NCBI RefSeq assembly: GCF_022179445.1
Contig: NZ_BPQU01000001.1
Coordinates: 382,984-446,983, forward strand
Origin: Methylobacterium mesophilicum
GTDB lineage: Bacteria; Pseudomonadota; Alphaproteobacteria; Rhizobiales; Beijerinckiaceae
DNA: 64,000 nt
Direction: 5' to 3'
Positions 46,421-54,560 of this stretch are shown here, in pieces. Made by a program: the position numbers and the translations under genes. The notes under the pieces are model-generated. The model was not told where the DNA came from and made no database searches. It saw nothing but the letters and a program-made list of their open reading frames with translations. Position 1 is the stretch's first letter; each line of letters starts with the position of its first letter.

Positions 46421-47092
46421 TCAACCAACCGTATCCGCAATATACCGCCCCAACGCCGCGGCAGCCCGCAGCATGTGCGCCCGCATCCGCCGCGCAGCCA
46501 GTTCCCCATCCCCCTCGGCGATGGCGGCAAGAATCTCGCCGTGCTCGTCCCGTGAGCGGCGGATCCGGTCGCCGTGGCGGAGCTGGGTCCGGCGGAAGGC
46601 GGCCAGGCGCTCGCGGATCGCCAGGGCCTGCTCGGCCATGAAGCTGTTGTGGGTCGCCGCGTAGAGCGATTCGTGGAAGGCGCGGTTGAGCCGGTCGTAG
46701 GCGTCGACGTCGCCGGCCTCCACGGCGGCGGCGGAATCCTCCTGCAGGTCCATAAGCCGGCCGCGCTCCAGCGGCGTCATCCGGTAGGTCGCCAGCCGAG
46801 CGCACATCGCCTCGATCTCCGCGGTGGTCTCGAACATGTCGGCGATGCGCTCCGGCGTCAGCCGGGCCACCACCACGCCCCGGCGCGGGCGGACCTCCAC
46901 CAACCCGGAGGCCGCCAACTGGCGCAGCGCCTCCCGCACCGGGGTGCGCGAGGCGCCGTAGCGCTGCGCGAGGTTCTGCTCGTCGAGGGCCGTGCCGGCC
47001 GGGATCTCACCGGACGTGATCGCGTCGGTGAGCGCATTGCGGATCCGGTCGGAGAGAAGCCCGGTGTCGATCTTCTGGAACTCGCCGTGCAT
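46421..47092 (-). CDS. GntR-family (FadR/FCD) regulator of malonate genes
   Basis: About 223 aa. N-terminal winged helix (residues about 10-75; RIRNALTDAITSGEIPAG and YGASRTPVREALRQLAASGL) and an FCD ligand-binding domain with metal-binding His residues (NRAFHESLYAATHNSF). It lies 27 bases after madM and is probably in the same transcript. MatR/MdcR-type FadR-group repressors control malonate operons, so malonate or malonyl-CoA is the likely effector. An ATG at 47092 and a GTG at 47095 are both possible starts. Confidence 0.88.
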   Translation of the reverse strand: MHGEFQKIDTGLLSDRIRNALTDAITSGEIPAGTALDEQNLAQRYGASRTPVREALRQLAASGLVEVRPRRGVVVARLTPERIADMFETTAEIEAMCARLATYRMTPLERGRLMDLQEDSAAAVEAGDVDAYDRLNRAFHESLYAATHNSFMAEQALAIRERLAAFRRTQLRHGDRIRRSRDEHGEILAAIAEGDGELAARRMRAHMLRAAAALGRYIADTVG

Positions 47093-47119
47093 CACCTGGT
47101 CCCGCGTCCCCGCAGTCGG

Positions 47120-47920
47120 TCAACCGACCAGAGCCCGCACCGTCAAGTAAAAGATCGAGGGGCCGACCAGGCAGCCGATCCCGGTATGGAAGGTCGCGGT
47201 GAGCGCCCCGTAGGGCACCAGCTTCGGGTCCGTCGCCGCGAGCCCGCCCGCGACCCCGCTCACCGTCCCCATCAGGCCGCCATAGGCCATAGCCGACCGT
47301 GGGTTGTCGAGGCCGATCAGTTTCGCAACCAATGGTGTGCCGACCATCACCATCACGGCCTTGGTCACCCCGGTAGCGATGGAGAGCGCCATGACGGTGG
47401 AATCCGCCCCGATCGCCGCCCCGGTCACCGGGCCGACGATGTAGGTGATCGCCCCCGCCCCGATGGTCGTGATCGAGACCGCGTCGTGGTAGCCGAACGC
47501 CACCGCGGTGAGCGTGCCGACGAGGAACGGGATGATCGTGCCGAGCGCCAGCGCCAGCACGCCGACCAGCCCGGCCCGGCGGGCCTCGATCACGTCGACC
47601 TCGAACGCGGTGGCCACGATGGCGAAGTCGCGCAGCATCGCTCCGCCCATCAGGCCGATTCCGGCCAGCGCCGGGATGTCGGCGACGCCCTTCTTCCCGC
47701 CGGTGTAGAGCCCGCCGACATAGGCGAGCCCCAGCCCCAGCACGATCGCGATGGCCGAGCCGTGAACGCGGCCCCTCGTGAAGCGTTTGGCCGCCAGGTT
47801 GGAGACCAGGATCAGGGCGCCCACCACCGCGAAGGCCGCCACCAGGCTCTGCTCGATGAAGACGTGCTCGATGCCGTGCCAGATCCGATGTCCGAGGTCG
47901 TTGTCCATCGCGTGTTCCAT
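47120..47920 (-). CDS. madM: Malonate transporter subunit MadM
   Basis: 266-aa polytopic membrane protein, the large subunit of the MadL-MadM malonate:Na+ symporter. About nine hydrophobic segments; GIGLMGGAMLRDFAIVATAF and AYGGLMGTVSGVAGGLAATD are family-typical. I placed the start at the ATG at 47920, six bases after madL. The open frame to 48052 overlaps madL and is not real. Confidence 0.9.
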   Translation of the reverse strand: MEHAMDNDLGHRIWHGIEHVFIEQSLVAAFAVVGALILVSNLAAKRFTRGRVHGSAIAIVLGLGLAYVGGLYTGGKKGVADIPALAGIGLMGGAMLRDFAIVATAFEVDVIEARRAGLVGVLALALGTIIPFLVGTLTAVAFGYHDAVSITTIGAGAITYIVGPVTGAAIGADSTVMALSIATGVTKAVMVMVGTPLVAKLIGLDNPRSAMAYGGLMGTVSGVAGGLAATDPKLVPYGALTATFHTGIGCLVGPSIFYLTVRALVG

Positions 47921-47925
47921 GGCGC

Positions 47926-48363
47926 TCACCCCTGTTTCCCGGCCGGCACCGGATCGGCCTCGCCGCCGATCACGGAGCCGCCGTGCTCGACCTCCGGGCT
48001 GCCGGGATCGCGCCGACCGATCCGGCTCAGCAGCGCCACCGCGCCGAAGCACAGGACCAGGGAGCCGGTGGCCGCGATGATCACGATCGGGCCGCCGCTC
48101 ACCGCCGCGACCACGTTCTGCTGGGCCGCCATGGCGACCACGATCGGGATGTACATGCCGGCCCAGAACTCGACGCCGAACTGCACGCCCTTGGTCAGGG
48201 CGCCCCGGCGGGACAGCCAGAGCCGGGCGACGATCAGCAGGATCATGGCGATGCCGACGCCGCCGACATTGGCCTTCACCCCCAGCGCGACGCCGAGGAG
48301 ATCACCGAGATACACGCCGACCAGCGTGCACGCGGCCAGGAGGGCGACACCCAGGACGATCAT
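47926..48363 (-). CDS. madL: Malonate transporter subunit MadL
   Basis: 145-aa small subunit of the malonate symporter with four hydrophobic segments and the conserved GVHLGDLLG-like start (VGVYLGDLLGVALGVKANVGG). First gene of madL-madM-gntR, divergent from mdcA. Malonate enters here and is decarboxylated by the Mdc complex encoded to the right. Confidence 0.9.
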   Translation of the reverse strand: MIVLGVALLAACTLVGVYLGDLLGVALGVKANVGGVGIAMILLIVARLWLSRRGALTKGVQFGVEFWAGMYIPIVVAMAAQQNVVAAVSGGPIVIIAATGSLVLCFGAVALLSRIGRRDPGSPEVEHGGSVIGGEADPVPAGKQG

Positions 48364-48470
48364 CGGCGTTGCCCTCCCGCGGCGGTGTATGCGGGGCGCG
48401 GCGGCGCCCGTCTCGACGCGCTCGACATAGGGCGTCTCCTTCCCGAATCAGTCGCTCGTTGCTTGCCGAC

Positions 48471-48482
48471 CAGTATGCAAGA
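48471..48482. promoter_or_regulatory. GntR-type operator site 1
   Basis: CAGTATGCAAGA, the exact reverse complement of the site at 48563-48574. It resembles the TCTTGTATACAAGA-type operators bound by FadR-group malonate repressors. It lies upstream of a TTGACA element and about 110 bases from madL, so it could control either direction. Confidence 0.55.
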
Positions 48483-48484
48483 TA

Positions 48485-48512
48485 TTGACACTTCGGCAAT
48501 CCCGTATACGAA
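48485..48512 (+). promoter_or_regulatory. Candidate mdcA promoter with embedded palindrome
   Basis: TTGACA at 48485-48490 and TACGAA at 48507-48512 with a 16-base spacer make a fair sigma-70 promoter pointing at mdcA. The perfect 8-base palindrome CGTATACG (48503-48510) overlaps the -10 and matches the GTATAC core of GntR/FadR-type operators, so a bound repressor would block it. Confidence 0.45.
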
Positions 48513-48562
48513 ACTGTGATGAGAACGGCTTTGAAAATGCAAGACCGCGGGTTTATCCTGCT

Positions 48563-48574
48563 TCTTGCATACTG
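48563..48574. promoter_or_regulatory. GntR-type operator site 2
   Basis: TCTTGCATACTG, exact inverted copy of site 1, 80 bases away from it and 14 bases before the mdcA start codon. A protein bound here would cover the transcript start or the ribosome site region; looping with site 1 is possible. Confidence 0.55.
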
Positions 48575-48588
48575 AGGGAGACAGCCGG

Positions 48589-50235
48589 ATGACCCAGTGG
48601 CGCGGCGAACGCGAGGCGCGCGACGCCCGCATCGAGGCGGGGCGCGCGCACGCCGACGGCAAGGTCGTGCCGCCGGGCGCGGTGGTCGACCTGCTGGAGG
48701 CGGTGCTGCGCCCCGGCGACCGGGTCTGCCTGGAGGGTGACAACCAGAAGCAGGCGGATTGCCTGGCCCGGGGGCTGGCCGCCTGCGACCCGGACAAGGT
48801 CCACGACCTGCACATGGTCCAATCGGGCATCGTGCTGCCGGAGCATCTCGACGTGTTCGAGACCGGCATCGCCAAGCGGCTCGATTATTCCTATTCCGGC
48901 CCGCAGGGCGCCCGCATCGCCAAGATGCTCTACGGCGGCCAGATCCAGCTCGGCGCCGTGCACACCTACCTCGAGCTGTTCGCCCGGTACTTCGTGGACC
49001 TCACGCCCCACGTGGCGCTGATCGCCGGCGTCTCGGCGGACCGGGACGGCAACCTCTATACCGGCCCCAACACCGAGGACACGCCTACCGTCGTGGAGGC
49101 CACCGCCTTCAAGAACGGCGTCGTCATCGCCCAGGTCAACGAGATCGTCGACAAGGTCCCGCGGGTCGACATCCCGGGCGACCGGATCGACTTCGTGGTC
49201 GAGGCCGACACGCCGTTCTACGTCGAGCCTTTGTTCACCCGCGACCCGGCCGCGATGACCGAGACCCAGATCCTGATCGCCATGATGGCGATCAAGGGGA
49301 TCTATGCGGAATACGGCATCCGCAGGCTCAACCACGGGATCGGCTTCGGCACCGCCGCGATCGAGCTGCTGTTGCCGACCTACGGTGAGAAGCTCGGCCT
49401 GAAGGGGAAGATCTGCACCCACTGGGCGCTCAACCCGCACCCAACCCTGATCCCGGCGATCGAATCCGGCTGGGTCAGCCAAGTCCACTGCTTCGGCTCG
49501 GAAGTGGGCATGGACCGCTACATCCGCGCCCGGCCGGACATCTTCTTCACCGGAGCGGACGGCTCCCTGCGCTCGAACCGGGCCTTCTGCCAGACGGCCG
49601 GCCTCTACGCCTGCGACATGTTCATCGGGGCGACGCTCCAGATCGACCTGATGGGCCATTCCTCGACGATCACGCAGTCGCGGGTGGCGGGCTTCGGCGG
49701 CGCGCCCAACATGGGCTCGGACCCGCATGGCCGCCGCCACCCGTCCGATGCCTGGATGAAGGCCGGGCGCGAAGGTCAGGTCGTCGGCGACCCCGCGCTG
49801 ATGCGCGGCCGCAAGCTGGTGGTGCAACTGGTCGAGACCTTCGGGGAGAAGCTGGTGCCGACCTTCGTAGAGAAGCTCGATGCCCTGGAGCTTGCCAGGA
49901 AGATCGGGCTCGAGTTGGCGCCGGTGATGATCTACGCCGACGACGTCACCCACATCGTCACCGAAGAGGGCATCGCGAACCTCCTCCTGTGCCGGGACGC
50001 CGACGAGCGGGAACAGGCGATCCGCGGGGTCGCCGGCTACACCGATGTCGGTCGCGGCCGGGACCGGGCCAAGGTCGAGGAGTTGCGCGCCCGCGGGGTG
50101 ATCCGCCGGCCGGAGGATCTCGGCATCGAACCCCTCGACGCCGACCGGGCGCTGCTCGCCGCGAAGTCGATCAAGGATCTCGTGCACTGGTCGGGGGGCC
50201 TCTACGAGCCGCCGGCGAAGTTCCGGAACTGGTGA
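48589..50235 (+). CDS. mdcA: Malonate decarboxylase subunit alpha (acyl-carrier-protein transferase)
   Basis: 548-aa alpha subunit of biotin-independent malonate decarboxylase. It exchanges acetyl for malonyl on the dedicated acyl carrier protein MdcC. Family stretches include PGDRVCLEGDNQKQADCLA, GMDRYIRARPDIFFTGADGS and the CoA-transferase-like C-terminal half. Start at 48589 after GAGGG. It is separated from mdcC by about 200 bases containing a palindromic element. Confidence 0.94.
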   Translation: MTQWRGEREARDARIEAGRAHADGKVVPPGAVVDLLEAVLRPGDRVCLEGDNQKQADCLARGLAACDPDKVHDLHMVQSGIVLPEHLDVFETGIAKRLDYSYSGPQGARIAKMLYGGQIQLGAVHTYLELFARYFVDLTPHVALIAGVSADRDGNLYTGPNTEDTPTVVEATAFKNGVVIAQVNEIVDKVPRVDIPGDRIDFVVEADTPFYVEPLFTRDPAAMTETQILIAMMAIKGIYAEYGIRRLNHGIGFGTAAIELLLPTYGEKLGLKGKICTHWALNPHPTLIPAIESGWVSQVHCFGSEVGMDRYIRARPDIFFTGADGSLRSNRAFCQTAGLYACDMFIGATLQIDLMGHSSTITQSRVAGFGGAPNMGSDPHGRRHPSDAWMKAGREGQVVGDPALMRGRKLVVQLVETFGEKLVPTFVEKLDALELARKIGLELAPVMIYADDVTHIVTEEGIANLLLCRDADEREQAIRGVAGYTDVGRGRDRAKVEELRARGVIRRPEDLGIEPLDADRALLAAKSIKDLVHWSGGLYEPPAKFRNW

Positions 50236-50269
50236 GATGACCGCGATGGGCCGGCCACTCCCATCCACA

Positions 50270-50393
50270 TCCTCATCCTGAGGTGCCGGGCGATCGCAGA
50301 TCGTACGGCCTCGAAGGGGGCCTCCAGGGGCCGCCGAGATCACTGGAAGCCTCCTTCGAGGCCTCCGCTACGCTCCGGCACCTCAGGATGAGG
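50270..50393. repeat. Long palindromic intergenic element, copy B
   Basis: About 124 bases, bounded by CCTCATCCTGAGGTGCCGG and CCGGCACCTCAGGATGAGG, with inner GGCCTCGAAGG / CCTTCGAGGCC arms. Its reverse complement aligns over its full length with copy A at 35400-35523. It sits between mdcA and mdcC, where many malonate operons carry mdcB, and could act as an attenuator. Confidence 0.85.
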
Positions 50394-50434
50394 TGTTCTG
50401 TTTGGATGACGGGACGTCCTGCGAGGAACCGATT

Positions 50435-50743
50435 ATGGAATCCCTGACCTTCCGCCACACCACGAAAAAGCCGCTGCCCGGCTCGGTGCCGAACGCCATC
50501 ACCGGCGTGGTGGCGTCGGGCAACCTGGAGATCCTGCTGGAGCGGGTGCTGCCGCCGGATGCCTGCGATATCGCGATCGAGACGCCGATCGCCGGATACG
50601 GTGCCGTCTGGGAGGCGGTGGTGGCGGATTTCGTCGCCCGCGCTCAGCCCGGGGGCCTGCGCATCAGCATCAATGACGGCGGCGCCCGTCCCGACACCGT
50701 ATCGTTGCGCCTGCTCCAGGGCGCCCGGCTGATGGAGGCCTGA
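50435..50743 (+). CDS. mdcC: Malonate decarboxylase acyl carrier protein (delta)
   Basis: 102-aa carrier protein bearing a 2'-(5''-phosphoribosyl)-3'-dephospho-CoA group. The attachment serine lies in GVVASGNLEIL near residue 28. The rest is the short citrate-lyase-gamma-like fold ending with SLRLLQGARLMEA. Start at the ATG at 50435. Three bases before mdcD. Confidence 0.92.
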   Translation: MESLTFRHTTKKPLPGSVPNAITGVVASGNLEILLERVLPPDACDIAIETPIAGYGAVWEAVVADFVARAQPGGLRISINDGGARPDTVSLRLLQGARLMEA

Positions 50744-50745
50744 CC

Positions 50746-51675
50746 ATGGCTGGCGCACACGCCGCGAGCACCGACCCGGACGCCCTGAGCTGGTACGAGG
50801 CCACCGCCCGCCAGCGCGTGGTGGCGCTGGCCGATCCCGGCAGTTTTCACGAATTCCTGCCCCCGACCGAGCGGCGCATGAGCCCGCACCTGCCGCTGTT
50901 CGACCTGCCGCGGGCCTTCGACGACGGCATCGTGGTCGGCCGCGCCGCGCTCGACGGCAAGCCGGTGCTCGTCGCCGCCCAGGAGGGCCGGTTCATGGGC
51001 GGCGCCTTCGGGGAGATCCATGGGGCGAAGCTCGTCGGGCTCCTGCGCGCCGCGCTCACCCTGAAGCCGGCGGCTGTGCTGATCCTGTTCGACACCGGCG
51101 GCGTCCGGCTGCAGGAGGCCAATGCCGGTGAGACCGCCATCGCCGAGACCATGCGGGCGATCGTCGATGTCCGGGCTGCCGGCATCCCGGTCATCGGGCT
51201 GATCGGCGGCCGCGCCGGCTGCTACGGCGGCGGCGGCCTGATCGCCGGCACCTGCTCCCGGCTCGCCGTCTCGGAGGGCGGCCGGATCTCCGTCTCGGGC
51301 CCCGAGGTGATCGAGACCAACAAGGGCGCGGAAGAGTTCGATTCCCGCGACCGGGCTCTGGTCTGGCGGACCATGGGCGGCAAGCACCGGCGGCTGATCG
51401 GCGGGGCCGACGCGTTCTGCGCCGACTCCGTGTCGGCCTTCCGGCGGGCGGCGCTCGACCTGATCGGGCGGGCGCCGTCCTTCGATCTCGCGATGCTGGA
51501 GGCCGAGCAGGCCCGGCTCGAAGCCCGGATCGCGCGTTTCGGCGATTGCCGGGACGCCACCGGAATCTGGGCCCGGCTCGGCGTCAACGATCCTGAATCC
51601 GTGCCCGCCATGGACACACCCGCCTTCGACGAGACCGTGTCCCGGGTGAGGGAGGCCGACCATGACGCTCGCTGA
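50746..51675 (+). CDS. mdcD: Malonate decarboxylase subunit beta
   Basis: 309-aa carboxyltransferase-fold subunit; together with MdcE it decarboxylates malonyl-S-ACP. Crotonase-like core FDTGGVRLQEANAGE near residues 105-119, then LIGGRAGCYGGGGLIAGTCS. Overlaps mdcE by 14 bases. Confidence 0.93.
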   Translation: MAGAHAASTDPDALSWYEATARQRVVALADPGSFHEFLPPTERRMSPHLPLFDLPRAFDDGIVVGRAALDGKPVLVAAQEGRFMGGAFGEIHGAKLVGLLRAALTLKPAAVLILFDTGGVRLQEANAGETAIAETMRAIVDVRAAGIPVIGLIGGRAGCYGGGGLIAGTCSRLAVSEGGRISVSGPEVIETNKGAEEFDSRDRALVWRTMGGKHRRLIGGADAFCADSVSAFRRAALDLIGRAPSFDLAMLEAEQARLEARIARFGDCRDATGIWARLGVNDPESVPAMDTPAFDETVSRVREADHDAR

Positions 51676-52378
51676 GATTCTGGCCGGGCTGTTTCCGCAG
51701 GGCCATTCCGTCACCGTGCGCGACGGCCTCGTCACCGGCGGCGGCCCGTTCGCGGGCGAGACGATCCACGTCGTCGGGATCGACGGCGACACGCCGCTCG
51801 GGGTCGACGGGGCGCTGGTCCTGTCGCGGGCCGTGCTCGATGTCGTGCGGGCCGGCGACAAGGCGCCGATCCTGGTGGTGGTCGATTCCGACAGCCAGCG
51901 CATGAGCCGGCGCGACGAGTTGCTGGGGCTCAACGAGTGCCTGGCCCATCTCGCCAAGGCGCTGCTGCTCGCCGACCGCTCCGGCCACCCGACCATCGGG
52001 CTGATCTACGGCCATTCCGCCGCCGGCGCCTTCATCGCCACCGCGCTGGCGACCCGGATCCTGGCGGCGCTGCCCGGCGCCAACCCGAGCGTGATGGACC
52101 TGCCCTCGGTGGCGAAGGTGACCAAGCTGCCCCTCGACAAGCTCCAGGAGATGGCGAAATCGACGCCGGTCTTCGCCCCCGGGCTCGACAACATGGTGGC
52201 GGCTGGGGCAGTCCACGTCGTGCTCGATCCGGCCAAGCCGCTCGACGGCCAGATCCGCGACCTGATCGCCAACCTCCAACCCGGCGACGACCGGGATCGC
52301 CTCGGCGAGGAGCGCGGCGGGCGGCCGGTGGCGCGGGGGATCAGTGCGGCGGTGATCGCGCAGGCCGGATGTGGATAG
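51662..52378 (+). CDS. mdcE: Malonate decarboxylase subunit gamma
   Basis: 238-aa partner of MdcD with the carboxyltransferase fold. Typical stretches are DSDSQRMSRRDELLGLNECLAH and LIYGHSAAGAFIATAL. In related operons mdcG follows directly; here about 1.5 kb with an opposite-strand transporter intervenes. Confidence 0.92.
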   Translation: MTLAEILAGLFPQGHSVTVRDGLVTGGGPFAGETIHVVGIDGDTPLGVDGALVLSRAVLDVVRAGDKAPILVVVDSDSQRMSRRDELLGLNECLAHLAKALLLADRSGHPTIGLIYGHSAAGAFIATALATRILAALPGANPSVMDLPSVAKVTKLPLDKLQEMAKSTPVFAPGLDNMVAAGAVHVVLDPAKPLDGQIRDLIANLQPGDDRDRLGEERGGRPVARGISAAVIAQAGCG

Positions 52379-52471
52379 GTGTCCGGCCACGCGATCCGAG
52401 GGGGGGCGCCTCGCACGCCCCCGTCGCCGCTGTGGCTGGACCTCTATCGCCACTTTCGATCCGTCGACGGG

Positions 52472-53389
52472 TCAAAGACCCTTGTCCGCGTGCGTCAGGG
52501 CGACCGGGTCTCCGCTCTTCGGAAGGGCGTCGTTCGTCTTGGACATCGCCAAGACCACCGAGGACGAGACAAGGATTGCGCCGCCCACCACCATATTCTG
52601 GGTCAGCAACTCTCCCATGAACAAGACGCCAAGACTGATCGTTACGGCCGGCTCGATCGTCGATACGATAGAGGTATGGATTGGTCCGAGCCGTTCCAGT
52701 CCTGCGATGAATGCATAGATCGCAACGGCCGTTCCGAACACGGCCAGCGACGCGATCCCGAACCAGGATTCGGCGTTTCGCGGTAGTCTGACCTCGGCGG
52801 CAACGCAGGCCAGGAGATAGACGATGGCCGCGGTCGTCAAGATGACGCTCGCTCGCGTCAGGGCGCTGGCATGATCTTTCATACGCCCGCCAATGATGAT
52901 GTACGTCGCATAACTTACGGCGGCCATCAACGAGAGAACGATGCCCTTGGGCGATCCTTGCAAATCGCCGCCCAGGATCAACGCCAAGCCCATGAGAGCG
53001 GCCGAAACGATAGCCAGATCTTTCTTGCTGAACGCTTCGAATTTCATCGTCCAGGAGGTGATCGCGACGAAGATCGGATAAGTATACAACAGCAAGGCCA
53101 CGGTCCCAGAGGACGCTTCAGAGAGCGCGGTAAAATAGAACCATGCCATGGCAGCGTAGAATACGCCCATCACGACGCACAAGAACAAGGCTTTGTTGCG
53201 TGGCCACGCCGCACGGGTTAGACATGCCGATATGGAGATAATGCCGGCCGCGATTGAAAATCGAAGGCCCAGGACCGTTCTGGTATCGATACCCTCATTG
53301 TATGTCAGGTGAACCGACAGGGCCATCGACCCGAAACCGAACGCCGAAAGAGCGACGAAAGCAAGACCCGTTATTTTTCGGTTTGGCAC
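52472..53389 (-). CDS. DMT-superfamily EamA transporter
   Basis: 305 aa with ten hydrophobic segments in two EamA repeats (residues about 5-140 and 150-285), the second ending in SIVSTIEPAVTISLGVLFMGE, a hallmark of the family. Metabolite exporter of unknown substrate. Codon use and GC are lower than in the mdc genes around it, and it lies on the opposite strand within the operon, so it looks like an insertion. Confidence 0.88.
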   Translation of the reverse strand: MPNRKITGLAFVALSAFGFGSMALSVHLTYNEGIDTRTVLGLRFSIAAGIISISACLTRAAWPRNKALFLCVVMGVFYAAMAWFYFTALSEASSGTVALLLYTYPIFVAITSWTMKFEAFSKKDLAIVSAALMGLALILGGDLQGSPKGIVLSLMAAVSYATYIIIGGRMKDHASALTRASVILTTAAIVYLLACVAAEVRLPRNAESWFGIASLAVFGTAVAIYAFIAGLERLGPIHTSIVSTIEPAVTISLGVLFMGELLTQNMVVGGAILVSSSVVLAMSKTNDALPKSGDPVALTHADKGL

Positions 53390-53864
53390 TATGGGCTCTC
53401 TATCGTCGCGTCTTAATGCTTACGCGGCAAGAATATCTTCTATCATCGAAGCCCAGTCAACGGATCGGCAAGATCGACGACGGACATCGACGGGTCGCTC
53501 ATGGTGCCGGATGCTATCTGACGCGATCTTGTGGCCTACTGAGATCGATCAACAGTCCGACCATTGTTATCCCGTACAAGTGGTTGTGGCACAAAAAGCG
53601 TTGTCTGTCCGAGATGCCTCATGGCGAGCGTGGCTCGGAAGCGGCCATCAGGCGCGGCGGCCATCCCGCGCGGCCGGCGGGTCCAAGCGTTTCATCGGTG
53701 CGTGCGAACGGTGGGGTTCCGCGTTCCGACGTCCCCATGACGGAGCGCGGCTGAGCTGGCCGCGCGACGCCGACGACCGTCAGGGATTCGGGTGTGATCG
53801 GCCGCCGATGGTACGCGTCTCTCGCGCTTGCACGGCGCGCGAAATCCTTGTCGGAGAGGCAAGC
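53390..53864. other. Gap between EamA transporter and mdcG
   Basis: 475 bases with no credible gene and a mixed, lower-GC composition in 53390-53620. It holds the EamA promoter (leftward) and possibly a second promoter for mdcGH. I see no transposase fragment or terminal repeat. Confidence 0.4.
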
Positions 53865-54560
53865 ATGGGAATGACCTGTCCCCCATGGCGGGACGACAGC
53901 ACGTCGGGCGCCTTCACCCGGCAGGATCTGGTCCGCGCGGATCCCGGCGCCTGGGCGTCGTGGCTTCGCACTCGTGACGACCTTGCCGACGTCCCGCATC
54001 TCGCCGGTTGGGCCGCGGCGGGCCATCCGCTGATCGTCCGCCGCCGGGTCCCGGGGGAGGGTGCCGACACGGTGCCGCTGGGGCTGCCCCTGCCGCCAGC
54101 CGACGGCAAGCGTCGGATCGGCGTGGCCCTGCCGACCGAACACCTGACTCGGATGGCCGGGCCGAGCCTCGCCGAGGCCGCATCCCACGCCCCCGCCGCT
54201 TGGCAGGCGGTGATCGCCACCCTGATCGGCCTCGGCGACAGCTTCGGCCTGAAACCCCGACCGTTCGGCGGCCTGTTGTGGGAGGCGGTGACCGGGCTCA
54301 CCTACCTGACCGCATCGTCCGACCTCGACCTGCTCTGGCCCTGCAAAGATCCGGTGCCCACCGGCCTGCTCGACGGACTCGCTTCCATCGCGGAAACCGC
54401 CCCGATGCGCCTCGACGGCGAGATCCTGCTGCCGGACGGGACCGGCCTGCACTGGCGCGAGTTGCGCGACGCGCCAGACGGCGGCACCGTGCTGGCCAAG
54501 GGCCTGGACGCGCTCGCGATGTGGCCGGTCGCCCCTCTGCGCACCCGGGAGACCGCATGA
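53865..54560 (+). CDS. mdcG: Malonate decarboxylase holo-ACP synthase
   Basis: 231-aa phosphoribosyl-dephospho-CoA transferase that attaches the prosthetic group to the serine of MdcC. Family marks are RQDLVRADPG, PLIVRRR near residue 60 and the catalytic Asp pair in TASSDLDLLWP near residue 155. Start at the ATG at 53865 after CGGAGAGG. Its donor, triphosphoribosyl-dephospho-CoA, is made by MdcB, which is not in this window. Overlaps mdcH (ATGA). Confidence 0.9.
   Translation: MGMTCPPWRDDSTSGAFTRQDLVRADPGAWASWLRTRDDLADVPHLAGWAAAGHPLIVRRRVPGEGADTVPLGLPLPPADGKRRIGVALPTEHLTRMAGPSLAEAASHAPAAWQAVIATLIGLGDSFGLKPRPFGGLLWEAVTGLTYLTASSDLDLLWPCKDPVPTGLLDGLASIAETAPMRLDGEILLPDGTGLHWRELRDAPDGGTVLAKGLDALAMWPVAPLRTRETA

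Noticed and set aside
42500-46440. Insertion-sequence or integrase ends flanking the low-GC island
   Set aside because: No terminal inverted repeats, target duplication, integrase or tRNA could be found by eye at either border.
46281-46805. 174-codon minus-strand frame over the gntR 3' end
   Set aside because: Out-of-frame shadow of the GntR regulator; Arg/Pro/Gly-rich translation without family resemblance.
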